A DNA stretch of 51,252 bases from an uncultured Pelagibacteraceae bacterium. Lineage in GTDB: Bacteria > Pseudomonadota > Alphaproteobacteria > Pelagibacterales > Pelagibacteraceae. The stretch is from assembly GCA_902591045.1 (NCBI GenBank), contig CACIZC010000008.1:1-51252 (forward strand), written 5' to 3'. A model generated the notes under the pieces. It searched no databases. It saw only the letters and a program-made list of their open reading frames with translations, and was not told where the DNA came from. The position numbers were made by a program, and so were the translations under genes. This document shows, in pieces, positions 26,248-35,653 of the stretch (position 1 is the stretch's first letter; every line of letters starts with the position of its first letter).

Positions 26248-27343
26248 ATTAACTATAGGTAATAAAAATATGAATTATCCAATTTTTATTGGATCGGGAA
26301 TACTCAATTCAATCAAAAAGAGGATACGAGAGTATTGTCCTGAAACTAAAAAAATTGCTTTGGTAATTGATAAAAATATTCCGTTTAAATACAAAAAGGA
26401 AATCAAACAAAGACTTAGTTCTTTTGAAATTTATACGTTTGAATATTCGGTAAATGAAAACTTAAAATCATTTACAAAAACTAATAATTTAGTTGAAAAA
26501 CTTTTAAAGAGAAATTTTAATAGAAATGATACTTTGATAGCTGTTGGTGGAGGTATAATCGGTGATTTTTCTGGATTTGTTGCCAGTATAACAAAAAGAG
26601 GAATTAATTTTATAAATTTACCGACCACCCTATTAGCGCAAGTAGATTCTTCTATTGGAGGTAAGACTGGAATTAATTCTAATATGGGAAAAAATCTTAT
26701 AGGATCATTTTATCAACCTAAATTAGTTCTTACCGAATTAAATTTTTTAAAGTCGCTATCTAAAAGAAATATTATTTGTGGTTTTGCAGAAATTTTAAAA
26801 CATGCTTTAATTCATGATAGTAATTTTTTTATTTGGATTAAAAAAAATTCAAAAAATATTTTAGAAAATTTAAATCTTTCAATTATGAGAGAAGCGATAT
26901 TAAAAAGTTGTAAAATAAAATTTTATTTTGTTTCTAAAGATGAAAAAGAAAAAAATATAAGAATGATATTAAATTTTGGACATACATTTGCTCATGCAAT
27001 TGAAGCTGCAAACGGATTCTCAAGAAAAATTAATCATGGTGAAGCGGTATTAATTGGAATGATCTTGGCAACAAGATTGTCTTTCAAGAAAAAGACCTGT
27101 TCTTTTTCTACTTTAGATAAAATTGAAGATTTTTATAAGAAAAATAATTTGCCCATGAAAATACAGAAAAAATTAAAAAAAAATAACTTTAAACAAATAA
27201 TTAATTTCATGGGAAAAGATAAAAAAAATAACGACGAAAGGATTAACTTTATACTCTTAAAAAAAATTGGAAAGACATGTCAACCAGGAAAATTTAAGAT
27301 TCCAAAAAAAAATATGGGAAGTATTTTAAAAAAAATTAATTAA
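26234..27343 (+). CDS. aroB: 3-dehydroquinate synthase
   Basis: AroB converts DAHP to 3-dehydroquinate with bound NAD and a divalent metal. The 369 aa protein has AVGGGIIGDFSGFVAS (NAD site), LPTTLLAQVDSSIGGKTGIN, and the metal ligands in EILKHALIHD, NFGHTFAHAIEA and INHGEAVLIGM. It follows aroK directly and its 3' end overlaps the opposing bolA by 8 bp. Confidence 0.97.
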   Translation: MKVSKLTIGNKNMNYPIFIGSGILNSIKKRIREYCPETKKIALVIDKNIPFKYKKEIKQRLSSFEIYTFEYSVNENLKSFTKTNNLVEKLLKRNFNRNDTLIAVGGGIIGDFSGFVASITKRGINFINLPTTLLAQVDSSIGGKTGINSNMGKNLIGSFYQPKLVLTELNFLKSLSKRNIICGFAEILKHALIHDSNFFIWIKKNSKNILENLNLSIMREAILKSCKIKFYFVSKDEKEKNIRMILNFGHTFAHAIEAANGFSRKINHGEAVLIGMILATRLSFKKKTCSFSTLDKIEDFYKKNNLPMKIQKKLKKNNFKQIINFMGKDKKNNDERINFILLKKIGKTCQPGKFKIPKKNMGSILKKIN

Positions 27344-27590
27344 TTTTAATTTCTAAAGAGTGAATATCGTTTTTCATTTCTTTGCTCAAAATATTCATAA
27401 TTTTTTTGTGAGATTTTATTCTTCCTAGATTCTTTAAATACTCAGATTCTATTATTAATTTTAAATGAAGTTTATTTTTTACATGTGATTTATGCTTTAA
27501 ATGCTTATGTGTGTTATCTAATATATTAATCTTGCTAAGTTGAATACTTGCTCTTATTTTTCTTTCAATATTATATTTAAAACTTTTCAT
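27336..27590 (-). CDS. BolA-family protein
   Basis: An 84 aa member of the BolA/IbaG fold: N-terminal helix, DNTHKHLKHKS, HLKLIIES and RIKSHKKIMNILSKEMKNDIHSLEIKI match the family. BolA proteins pair with monothiol glutaredoxins in iron-sulfur trafficking. In Alphaproteobacteria a bolA gene commonly sits next to the J-domain/cobS/cobT set, as here. Divergent from the J-domain gene with a 35 bp spacer. Confidence 0.85.
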   Translation of the reverse strand: MKSFKYNIERKIRASIQLSKINILDNTHKHLKHKSHVKNKLHLKLIIESEYLKNLGRIKSHKKIMNILSKEMKNDIHSLEIKIN

Positions 27591-27625
27591 TAATTAATTA
27601 TTTTACTATATAATTGGAAAAATTT

Positions 27626-28141
27626 ATGAAAAATATTTGTGATTGGGATAAATGTAATAAAGTTGGGGTTTATAAAGCTCCCTTAGAGAAAGATAATAGT
27701 AGAAATTTCAGATTGCTATGTCTTGAGCATATTAAAATCTTTAATAAAAATTGGAATTATTTTTCAGATATGAATGAAGACCAAATTGAATTTTTTATTA
27801 AATCTGACCTTACTTGGCACAAGCCGACAAAAAGTTTTACCTCTTCAGAGAATTTCTTTAAAATATTATGGGGAAATGCCCTAGACGATAAGCTTAGGAT
27901 ATTTGGTAGTTCAAACTTCAAGGGCTTTGAAAGGTCTAAGCTTAATCAAAAAGATCGAGATGCACTGGAAATTTTGGGTTTAAAACAAGAGTCCAAATGG
28001 TCAGATATTCAAAAAAAGTTTAAAACTCTTGTAAAGAAATACCATCCTGATAAAAACCAGGGTAGTACAAAGTATGAAAATATACTTAAAAAAGTTACTT
28101 TGGCCTATAGTCAACTTAAGTTAAGTTTAAACAAAAATTAA
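27626..28141 (+). CDS. J-domain protein with N-terminal Cys-rich element
   Basis: The C-terminus (about 110-171) is a J-domain with ALEILGLKQESKWSDIQKK and the HPD motif in KKYHPDKN. The N-terminus has CDWDKC and LCLEHIKIFN, a C-x4-C...C-x2-H pattern that may hold a metal; the order fits an alphaproteobacterial J-domain family seen next to cobS. I start at ATG 27626 instead of TTG 27614 (four residues earlier). It probably recruits Hsp70 to a client; the client could be the CobS/CobT complex, by location only. Confidence 0.82.
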   Translation: MKNICDWDKCNKVGVYKAPLEKDNSRNFRLLCLEHIKIFNKNWNYFSDMNEDQIEFFIKSDLTWHKPTKSFTSSENFFKILWGNALDDKLRIFGSSNFKGFERSKLNQKDRDALEILGLKQESKWSDIQKKFKTLVKKYHPDKNQGSTKYENILKKVTLAYSQLKLSLNKN

Positions 28142-28147
28142 ATAACT

Positions 28148-29122
28148 ATGAATTTAGAGAATCAAAAACCAGAATTAAAAATTTCCGTTAGACAAACTTT
28201 CGGTTTGGATACTGATATGGAAATTAATTGCTTTGCTGAAAAAAATCAATATGTGCCAAAAATAGATAATGATTATAAATTCGATAGAGATACAACTTTA
28301 GCAATCCTATCGGGATTTGCTTTTAACAAAAGAGTTTTAATACAAGGATACCATGGAACAGGAAAATCAACGCATATTGAACAAGTAGCAGCTAGATTAA
28401 ATTGGCCTTGTGTGAGAGTTAATCTAGATAGCCATATTAGTCGTATTGATTTAATTGGAAAAGATTCGATAGTCATAAAAGATGGAAAACAAATAACAGA
28501 GTTTAAGGAAGGTATTCTTCCATGGTCAATTCAAAATCCTATTGCTCTTGTTTTTGATGAATATGATGCAGGAAGACCTGATGTTATGTTTGTTATACAA
28601 AGAGTCTTGGAGAGTGATGGCAGATTCACCTTGTTAGATAAAAATAAAGTATTAAGTCAAAATAAATTCTTTAGAATGTTTGCTACCACAAATACTGTTG
28701 GTTTAGGTGATACAACAGGATTATATCATGGAACCCAACAAATTAACCAAGGACAAATGGATAGATGGAATATAGTTACAACTTTAAATTATTTAAAATT
28801 TGAAAAAGAATTAGAAATAGTTCTGGCAAAAAACAAATCTTTAAACAATAAGGAAGGAAAAGAAAAAGTTTCAAACATGATTAAGGTTGCAGATTTAACT
28901 AGAAACGGTTTTATTAATGGAGATATATCGACTGTTATGAGTCCCAGAACAGTAATACATTGGGCTGAAAATTCAAATATTTTTAAAGATGTGGGGTATG
29001 CTTTTAGAGTTACGTTTTTGAATAAGTGTGATGAATTGGAAAGAAAAATAATTGCCGAGTATTATCAGAGATGTTTTGGAGTGGACCTCCCAGAATCATC
29101 TGTGAATGTTAAAATTTCCTAA
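28148..29122 (+). CDS. cobS: CobS-like AAA+ ATPase (cobaltochelatase subunit family)
   Basis: A 324 aa AAA+ protein of the MoxR/CobS group: Walker [13 protein letters not shown], Walker [13 protein letters not shown], sensor TTNTVGLGD and MDRWNIV. In aerobic B12 synthesis CobS and CobT energise cobalt insertion by CobN. No cobN or other B12 genes are in view, and SAR11 is not known to make cobalamin, so a different job is likely. It starts 6 bp after the J-domain gene and its stop lies 1 bp before cobT. Confidence 0.9.
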   Translation: MNLENQKPELKISVRQTFGLDTDMEINCFAEKNQYVPKIDNDYKFDRDTTLAILSGFAFNKRVLIQGYHGTGKSTHIEQVAARLNWPCVRVNLDSHISRIDLIGKDSIVIKDGKQITEFKEGILPWSIQNPIALVFDEYDAGRPDVMFVIQRVLESDGRFTLLDKNKVLSQNKFFRMFATTNTVGLGDTTGLYHGTQQINQGQMDRWNIVTTLNYLKFEKELEIVLAKNKSLNNKEGKEKVSNMIKVADLTRNGFINGDISTVMSPRTVIHWAENSNIFKDVGYAFRVTFLNKCDELERKIIAEYYQRCFGVDLPESSVNVKIS

Positions 29123-29123
29123 A

Positions 29124-30908
29124 ATGGAAAAAAAAGATGCACATTTAGAAAAGTTTAAGAGCGCAATAACTTCAACGATAAAGTCAATATCGAAAAAAAA
29201 AGATTTTGAGATACACTTTGGTAAAACAGTATCCAATAATAAAAAAAATATAAATCTACCAGAAATCAAAGAGCTCGATAGCTTAAAAGATTATATACAT
29301 ATAAGAGCAAAAGCAGACTCTGAGGCCTTGAGACTAAAATATAGTAATGAAGATATTTTCAATAAGTATACTCCCAATGGAAAAAATTCCCTAAATTTAT
29401 ACAAAATAGCTGAGAAAGTAAGATATGAGAAAATTGGAAGTGAGGAATTTAAAGGAATAAAACAAAATTTATTTAGCGCATATAATGAAAGAAAAATAGA
29501 CACTAAATCACCATCAGTTTATCTTCAGGAATCTTTCGACTCTTATTTAAGAAATATTTTTTTTAAAAATAAAAAAGGTAAAGAAAATTATCCTGGTTTA
29601 AAAAAAATTAAAAAAAACTTAGATACTATTTTAAAAAAAAACATAGATTTTTTAAAAACTAATCTGCGAAACCAAGAAAAGTTTAATAGTCAAATTGCGA
29701 AAATAATATCTCATCTAAATATTGAAGAAAAAGAAAGTGATGAAAAATCAGAAGAGAATCAAAACCAAAATTTAGCTGATCAAGAAAATAGCGAGAAAAA
29801 AGATGACGCATCGAAAGATAAAAATAAAGATCAGGAAACAATTGTAGATGCCGGTATATCACAAAATGAAATAATGTCAGAAGAAAACGATACTGCAGTT
29901 GAGATTGAACAGTCAGATGATCTGGAATCGGAATCTAATCAAAGATCTAAAACAATATTTTCAAACGAAAATAGAAAATACAAAATTTATTCTGAAGAAT
30001 TTGATGAAATCATTAAGGCAGAAAATCTAGAAACAGACGAAGAGCTCATAAGATTAAGATCATCATTAGATCAACAGCTTTTACAACTTAAGAGTTTTAT
30101 TTCAAAGTTGGCAAATAAGTTACAAAGAAAACTTCTAGCAAAACAAAATAGATCTTGGGATTTTGATTTAGAAGAAGGAACTTTAGATACATCAAAACTA
30201 ACAAGAATTATAGTTGATCCATTTAATTCTTTGTCTTTTAAAAAAGAAAAAGAAACAGATTTCAAAGATACGCTGGTTACAATACTTATAGATAATTCAG
30301 GTTCAATGAGAGGAAAGCCTATTTCGGTAGCAGCAATATGTGGAGATATTTTATCTAGAACTTTGGAAAGATGCTCAGTCAAAGTTGAGATCTTAGGTTT
30401 TACTACAAAACATTGGAAGGGCGGATTGTGTAGGGAGAAATGGACAAGCAATCATAAACCTAAATTTCCAGGAAGACTTAATGATTTAAGACATATAATT
30501 TATAAATCAGCAGACACTCCATGGCGGCAAGCTAAAAATAATATGGGCCTTATGCTTAAAGAAGGTTTGTTAAAAGAAAATATTGACGGAGAAGCATTAA
30601 GATGGGCATTTAATAAAATGATTAAAAGAAAAGAAGAGAGAAAAATATTAATGATAATATCTGATGGAGCGCCAGTAGATGACTCTACATTATCTGCAAA
30701 TGTTAGTGACTATCTGGAAAATGATTTAAAAAATACAGTAAATGCAATTGAACAATTCTCATCAATAGAACTTTTAGCTATTGGTATTGGTCATGATGTA
30801 AAAAGATATTACAAAAGAGCAGTTAAGATCACAGATGTTCAGGATCTCGGTGATGTGATGATTAATCAACTTACAAATCTTTTTTCAGAAAGCAAAACTC
30901 TACATTAA
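29124..30908 (+). CDS. cobT: CobT-like VWA-domain protein
   Basis: The partner of CobS: about 594 aa, with an N-terminal helical region, a long acidic linker (about 210-300; many Glu, Asp, Gln and Asn), and a C-terminal von Willebrand A domain whose MIDAS is [13 protein letters not shown] at about residue 388, plus [15 protein letters not shown] take ATG 29124, just after the cobS TAA, over the ATG at 29106 inside cobS. CobT normally pairs with the CobS ring for a chelatase; here the client is unknown. It converges with yhhQ, 2 bp apart. Confidence 0.9.
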   Translation: MEKKDAHLEKFKSAITSTIKSISKKKDFEIHFGKTVSNNKKNINLPEIKELDSLKDYIHIRAKADSEALRLKYSNEDIFNKYTPNGKNSLNLYKIAEKVRYEKIGSEEFKGIKQNLFSAYNERKIDTKSPSVYLQESFDSYLRNIFFKNKKGKENYPGLKKIKKNLDTILKKNIDFLKTNLRNQEKFNSQIAKIISHLNIEEKESDEKSEENQNQNLADQENSEKKDDASKDKNKDQETIVDAGISQNEIMSEENDTAVEIEQSDDLESESNQRSKTIFSNENRKYKIYSEEFDEIIKAENLETDEELIRLRSSLDQQLLQLKSFISKLANKLQRKLLAKQNRSWDFDLEEGTLDTSKLTRIIVDPFNSLSFKKEKETDFKDTLVTILIDNSGSMRGKPISVAAICGDILSRTLERCSVKVEILGFTTKHWKGGLCREKWTSNHKPKFPGRLNDLRHIIYKSADTPWRQAKNNMGLMLKEGLLKENIDGEALRWAFNKMIKRKEERKILMIISDGAPVDDSTLSANVSDYLENDLKNTVNAIEQFSSIELLAIGIGHDVKRYYKRAVKITDVQDLGDVMINQLTNLFSESKTLH

Positions 30909-30910
30909 GA

Positions 30911-31501
30911 TTAAACTAAAGGTGCATTTGACGAATATTTCTGTCCGTCAACAACTTTCTTTAAAAGCAACCTAAAAGGTATTAGCATCAAGATAGTTAT
31001 AAAAATTTTAACTAAAAAATCTCCAACAGCAAGCGTAACCCAAGGAACTTCTGTTCCGTAAAAAGATATGAAAAAAAATAGTGTAGTATCAATTAATGAC
31101 GCAAGTGATGAAGAAGCTAAAGGGGCAATAAACCAAATTTTTTTTCTTAACTTATCAAATATCTGAACATCCAATAATTGAGCGATTAAAAAAGCTGTCC
31201 CAGATCCTAGGGCTATTCTCATTGATATTAAGTCTGAAAAGTTTGTTGAAAAAAACAACGTAAGGAACACTCCTGAAATAAAACCTACATAAACTACTTT
31301 TCTAGCAGTTTCTTTTCCAAACCTACGGTTTGCCAAATCTGTTATAAGAAATGTTATGGGATAGCTAAATGCTCCATAGGTTAACAAATTACTCAATCCG
31401 AAATAACTTACTGGAAATTGAACTAAAAAATTTGAGATGGCAACCATTGTTGCCATTGAAAATCCTAAAATAAAAAAAAGTTTAGGATTATCGCTTAGCA
31501 T
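30911..31501 (-). CDS. yhhQ: Queuosine-precursor transporter (YhhQ/VUT family)
   Basis: A 196 aa membrane protein with about six helices and the family motifs ISNFLVQFPV, GAFSYPITFLITDLANRRFG, RIALGSGTAFLIAQLLDVQIFDKLR and DTTLFFFISFYG. Relatives import queuine-pathway precursors for tRNA modification. It lies 1 bp after rpmB on the minus strand. Confidence 0.9.
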   Translation of the reverse strand: MLSDNPKLFFILGFSMATMVAISNFLVQFPVSYFGLSNLLTYGAFSYPITFLITDLANRRFGKETARKVVYVGFISGVFLTLFFSTNFSDLISMRIALGSGTAFLIAQLLDVQIFDKLRKKIWFIAPLASSSLASLIDTTLFFFISFYGTEVPWVTLAVGDFLVKIFITILMLIPFRLLLKKVVDGQKYSSNAPLV

Positions 31502-31502
31502 A

Positions 31503-31784
31503 TTAAGCGGATTTTAAAATTATTTTACTTTTTAATTTTTGAGCTTTCTTAGACAGCTTAAAAGCTTTTGCAGATCTTAAAAATTCATCTATACCACCCT
31601 TGTAATCTACGGTTTTTAAGGCAGCATTTGAGACATTCAATTTTACATTTTTCTTTAAAATATCGCTTTTAAAAGTCACTTGTTTTATATTTGGTAAAAA
31701 TCTTCTCTTAGTTTTGTTATTCGCGTGACTAACGTTATGTCCTTTTAAAGGTCTTTTAGCAGTAAGTTCGCATTTTTTGCTCAT
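31503..31784 (-). CDS. rpmB: Ribosomal protein L28
   Basis: 93 aa from the ATG at 31784: MSKKCELTAKRPLKGHNVSHANN, KRRFLPNIKQVTF and a C-terminal basic tail. A longer frame to 31850 exists, but its extra 22 residues are not part of L28 and would fill the divergent promoter region, so I rejected it. Confidence 0.95.
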   Translation of the reverse strand: MSKKCELTAKRPLKGHNVSHANNKTKRRFLPNIKQVTFKSDILKKNVKLNVSNAALKTVDYKGGIDEFLRSAKAFKLSKKAQKLKSKIILKSA

Positions 31785-31877
31785 AAAATATCCAATAGCT
31801 ATATAATTCTTGCTTAACATATAATCAAGTAAATATATGGCTATTGACAATTTTTACACCAAAGCATACTAAACTGA

Positions 31878-32975
31878 ATGGATTTTTTCCTTCCTGTAGC
31901 ACAAGTTCAAGTAAATATTATAACTATACTATTGTTAAGTTTTTGTGTTGGTTTCATTTCTGGTTTGTTTGGAATTGGAGGGGGTTTTTTGATGACGCCA
32001 GTTCTAATATTTTTGGGAATACCTCCTGCATTTGCGGTAGCAAATGAAGCTAACAATATATTGGGCTCATCTGTTTCTGGAGCATTAACTCATTGGTTTA
32101 GGAAAACGCTAGATTATAAAATGGGTATTACTATTGTTATTGGTGGAATAGGTGGAACCATAGTCGGAATTATTATTTTTGATGCACTTAAAGAAATGGG
32201 TATAATTAATATCATTATTTCACTAGCCTATATTTATATGCTGGTAATTATTGGAACTCTTATGTTCGCCAAAGGTGCTAAAGAAATGATTGATATAAGA
32301 AAAAAAGTAGTTGTTAGAAGGAAACTTCATACACATTATTGGATACATGGTCTCCCTTTTAGAGTTAGATTTCATAAATCAAATTTATATGAAAGTGCAC
32401 TGGCGCCAATAATTCTTGGTTTTATTGTAGGTATATTTGCATCAATTATGGGTGTTGGTGGAGCGTTTTTGATGGTCCCTGCTATGATTTACATAATTGG
32501 TATGCCAACTAGATTGGTTCCTGGCACTGCTTTATTTGTTACAATCTTTATAACTGCATTAGTAGTAATTGGTCATGCTTTAAAATTTCAAACTATAGAT
32601 TTTATATTAGTTGCTATATTAGTTTTTGGATCAATAATTGGATTGCATATTGGTCATAAAGTATCTCAAAAACTAAACGCCTCCGAATATAAAACTTTAT
32701 TAGCTGTATTGCTTATTGGTGTGGGCTTAATAATGGGAATTGAACAATTTGTTCTTGAAAAAGGAGAAAGTCTTTTTATCAATGGATCAACGGGTGAGAT
32801 CAATAATAAATTATCAGAAATGGTCTTTATGTTATCAACGTCACATCCGATAGCATATAGTTTTTTATCAATTCTACTAGTAATTTTCTTTGGTGCTTCT
32901 TTTTCTTATTTAAGAGAGTTTGTTCATTATTTTAGGTATAATATGGACAAAAAAAAACAAAGTCTATTTAAATAA
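31878..32975 (+). CDS. TauE/SafE-family sulfite/organosulfonate exporter-like permease
   Basis: A 365 aa polytopic protein with the duplicated TSUP pattern: GFISGLFGIGGGFLMTPVLIFLG in the first half and GIFASIMGVGGAFLMVPAMIYI in the second. Such transporters move sulfite, sulfonates or other small anions; the substrate is unknown. With DMSP-type sulfur chemistry common in this lineage, a sulfur link is tempting but not shown. It diverges from rpmB by a 93 bp spacer and converges with pyrD, 1 bp apart. Confidence 0.85.
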   Translation: MDFFLPVAQVQVNIITILLLSFCVGFISGLFGIGGGFLMTPVLIFLGIPPAFAVANEANNILGSSVSGALTHWFRKTLDYKMGITIVIGGIGGTIVGIIIFDALKEMGIINIIISLAYIYMLVIIGTLMFAKGAKEMIDIRKKVVVRRKLHTHYWIHGLPFRVRFHKSNLYESALAPIILGFIVGIFASIMGVGGAFLMVPAMIYIIGMPTRLVPGTALFVTIFITALVVIGHALKFQTIDFILVAILVFGSIIGLHIGHKVSQKLNASEYKTLLAVLLIGVGLIMGIEQFVLEKGESLFINGSTGEINNKLSEMVFMLSTSHPIAYSFLSILLVIFFGASFSYLREFVHYFRYNMDKKKQSLFK

Positions 32976-32976
32976 G

Positions 32977-34026
32977 TCAACTGTATGCAGAACCAACTGC
33001 ATCTGAAATATTTCTATAATTTTTTTCTTTCAATATATCAATCAACTCTTTTTTTATATCTTTAACTATTGATGGTCCTTTATATATCATTCCGGTATAT
33101 AGCTGAATCGCAGAAGCGCCAGCTGAAATTTTTTCATATGCTGACTCTCCAGAATCAATTCCTCCTACACCAATAATCGGGATCTTTCCTTTTAGTTCTT
33201 TATAAAATTTTTTAATAATCTCATTTGAAATATTTTTTAAAGGGGCTCCTGAGAGTCCACCTATTTCATTTTTTTTAGAGCTTAACAAGGAGTCTCTGTT
33301 TGCTTCGGTTGTGTTAGTTAAAATAACTCCATTAATTTTATATTCTGTTATTAAACTTATAATATCACCTATATGCTCATCCTGAAGATCAGGAGAAATT
33401 TTTAACAAGAATGATTTGTTAAATTCACTTTTTTCTCTTATATCATTAATTTTTTTTAATAATACTTTAAGCATCTCGCTTTTGTGGAAATCTCTTAAAC
33501 CCTCTGTGTTTGGGGAGGAAATATTAATTGTAATATAGTCTCCTAATGGAAAAAAAGTTTCTGCACAACTAATAAAGTCATCTGTCATATTTTTAGTATC
33601 TTTGTTTGGTCCAATATTAATACCAAGCAATCCATCTGGAATATTGTTCTCAATTCTTTTTTTAATAATATTCGAACCATCATTATTAAATCCCAGTCTA
33701 TTAATCATTGCCTTGTCTTCTTCGAGTCTAAAAATTCTAGGTTTTTCGTTTCCAAACTGCTTTCGCGGAGTAACTGTTCCTACTTCGACAAAACCAAAAC
33801 CAAGTTTTAATATCTGATTGTAAACCTCAGCACTTTTGTCAAATCCTGCTGCTAAACCAATAGGGTTTCTAAGTTCTTTGCCAAATAGTTTCATTGATAA
33901 CATTTCTTCATTTTCGACTTTAAATAGGCTTTCAGGAAGAAAATTATACTTTAAAGATTTGATCGCTAAATCATGTGCCTTTTCGGGATCTAAGTTAAAT
34001 ATAAAAGGTCTTAGAAAAGAAAACAT
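32977..34026 (-). CDS. pyrD: Dihydroorotate dehydrogenase (class 2, quinone-linked)
   Basis: PyrD oxidises dihydroorotate to orotate, passing electrons to quinone at the membrane. The 349 aa protein has an N-terminal hydrophobic/amphipathic entry helix, NPIGLAAGFDKSAEVYN, FVEVGTVTPRKQFGN, the catalytic-Ser motif ITINISSPNTEGLRDF and GIISVGGIDSGESAYEKISAGASAIQLYTGM-type blocks (IIGVGGIDSGESAYE seen). The class 2 assignment follows from the catalytic Ser and N-terminal helix. Confidence 0.96.
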   Translation of the reverse strand: MFSFLRPFIFNLDPEKAHDLAIKSLKYNFLPESLFKVENEEMLSMKLFGKELRNPIGLAAGFDKSAEVYNQILKLGFGFVEVGTVTPRKQFGNEKPRIFRLEEDKAMINRLGFNNDGSNIIKKRIENNIPDGLLGINIGPNKDTKNMTDDFISCAETFFPLGDYITINISSPNTEGLRDFHKSEMLKVLLKKINDIREKSEFNKSFLLKISPDLQDEHIGDIISLITEYKINGVILTNTTEANRDSLLSSKKNEIGGLSGAPLKNISNEIIKKFYKELKGKIPIIGVGGIDSGESAYEKISAGASAIQLYTGMIYKGPSIVKDIKKELIDILKEKNYRNISDAVGSAYS

Positions 34027-34031
34027 TAAAA

Positions 34032-35597
34032 TTACATTCTCAACTTTTTTTCCATTAAATCAATTGTCTCTTTTACTCCAAAAAAGCTTATAAAAAAGCC
34101 CATTCTTGGACCATTTTCTTCTCCAAAAGTAACTTCGTATATTAATTTAAACCAACTTCTTAAATCATTGCTATAACCGTTTTCTTTTCCCGCAGTATAA
34201 ACCATAGTCTGGATTTTTTCTGCTTCGGTACTTTGAGGTACTGTTTTTAAAACTTTAATAAGATTGAGTAATGCTTTTTTTTCATTTTCATTTGGTTTTT
34301 TAAATTTTTTATTTGGTTCAACTCGATCCACAAAATAATTTATTGCATAATCAGTTAGGCTATCTAAAATTCTGTGACTCTTTGGATCTAATTCCTTATG
34401 AAATTTTTTAATAAATTTCCATAAAACATCTTTATTTTTTGCATTACTAGAACCAACTATATTCAATAACATCGAAAAAGGCATAACGATTTTTTCCTTT
34501 GGTGGAGACCCGTTATGTACGTGCCAAACCGGATTTAAAAGTTTTTCATTAGGTTTTTGATTAAAATATTTTTCAATTAAGGACAAATATTCATCAACCG
34601 CTTTGGGGACCACTTCTGGGTAAAGTTTTTTTGCTCTTTTAGGATTCTGATACATGTATAAAGATAAACTTTCGGGAGAGGCATATCTTAACCACTCTTC
34701 TATAGTAATGCCATTTCCCTTAGATTTAGATATTTTCTCTCCTTTTTCATCTAAAAATAATTCGTATGCAAAACCATTCGGCGGTCTTTTCCCCAAAACT
34801 TTACATATTTTTCCAGATATTATTGCGCTTTCGATTAAATCTTTACCATACATTTCAAAATCAACATCAAATGCAAACCACCTCATTGCCCAATCAACTT
34901 TCCATTGTAATTTACAATGTCCGTCTAAAATACTTGTTTCAATTTTTTTTCCATTATTGTCAAAAATTATTTTATTATTTTTTTTATCTATCTCTAAAAC
35001 AGGAATTTCTAAAACCTTTCCTGTGTTAGGGCAGATGGGTAGAAAGGGACTATAAGTTTTTCTTCTTTCGCTTCGCAATGTGGGTAAAATTATATTCATT
35101 ATCTCATCATATTTTTCTAAGGTTCTCACGATAGAGTTATTAAAAAATCCCTTTTTGTAATTTTCTGTAGAGCTTTTAAAATTAAATTTAAAATTAAATT
35201 TATTTAAAAATTCTATCAACATCTTGTTGTTATGTTCTCCAAAACTTTTATATTTTTTAAATGGATCAGGAATATTTGTAAGAGGTTTACCCAAATTGTC
35301 ATGAAGAATTTTTGAATCAGGAATATTCTCAGGAACTTTTCTTAGTCCATCCATATCATCTGAAAATGTTATTAATTCAGATTCTATTTTTTTTATATGA
35401 TTTAACGCATTAATCATAATAGATGTCCTTGAAACTTCTCCAAAAGTACCTATGTGCGGTAAACCACTTGGGCCATATCCTGTTTGAAAAGTAATTTTAT
35501 TTTTCTTGTTAATAAGATCCTTTCTGTCTTTAAGAAGTTTACGAATCTCGACAAATGGCCAAGAAGATGTTGATTGAATTAGATCGGACTCAAGCAT
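34032..35597 (-). CDS. lysS: Lysyl-tRNA synthetase, class I
   Basis: A class I LysRS, a fold shared with Archaea and many Alphaproteobacteria, unlike the class II enzyme of E. coli. The 521 aa protein has GYGPSGLPHIGTFGEV (HIGH) and EKISKSKGNGI (KMSKS), the Zn-like CPNTGKV segment, and the usual C-terminal helical domain. It charges tRNA-Lys. Confidence 0.96.
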   Translation of the reverse strand: MLESDLIQSTSSWPFVEIRKLLKDRKDLINKKNKITFQTGYGPSGLPHIGTFGEVSRTSIMINALNHIKKIESELITFSDDMDGLRKVPENIPDSKILHDNLGKPLTNIPDPFKKYKSFGEHNNKMLIEFLNKFNFKFNFKSSTENYKKGFFNNSIVRTLEKYDEIMNIILPTLRSERRKTYSPFLPICPNTGKVLEIPVLEIDKKNNKIIFDNNGKKIETSILDGHCKLQWKVDWAMRWFAFDVDFEMYGKDLIESAIISGKICKVLGKRPPNGFAYELFLDEKGEKISKSKGNGITIEEWLRYASPESLSLYMYQNPKRAKKLYPEVVPKAVDEYLSLIEKYFNQKPNEKLLNPVWHVHNGSPPKEKIVMPFSMLLNIVGSSNAKNKDVLWKFIKKFHKELDPKSHRILDSLTDYAINYFVDRVEPNKKFKKPNENEKKALLNLIKVLKTVPQSTEAEKIQTMVYTAGKENGYSNDLRSWFKLIYEVTFGEENGPRMGFFISFFGVKETIDLMEKKLRM

Positions 35598-35653
35598 TAT
35601 TAAGGTTTATAATAAGTTGAATTTTATTGCTATTTAAATATTGTGCAAATTCT

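Noticed and set aside
29106-29123. CobT start inside the cobS end
   Set aside because: The ATG at 29124 directly after the cobS stop gives a cleaner start; the extra residues look like chance.
31785-31850. Longer start for L28
   Set aside because: The 22 extra residues are unlike any L28 N-terminus and fill the divergent promoter region.
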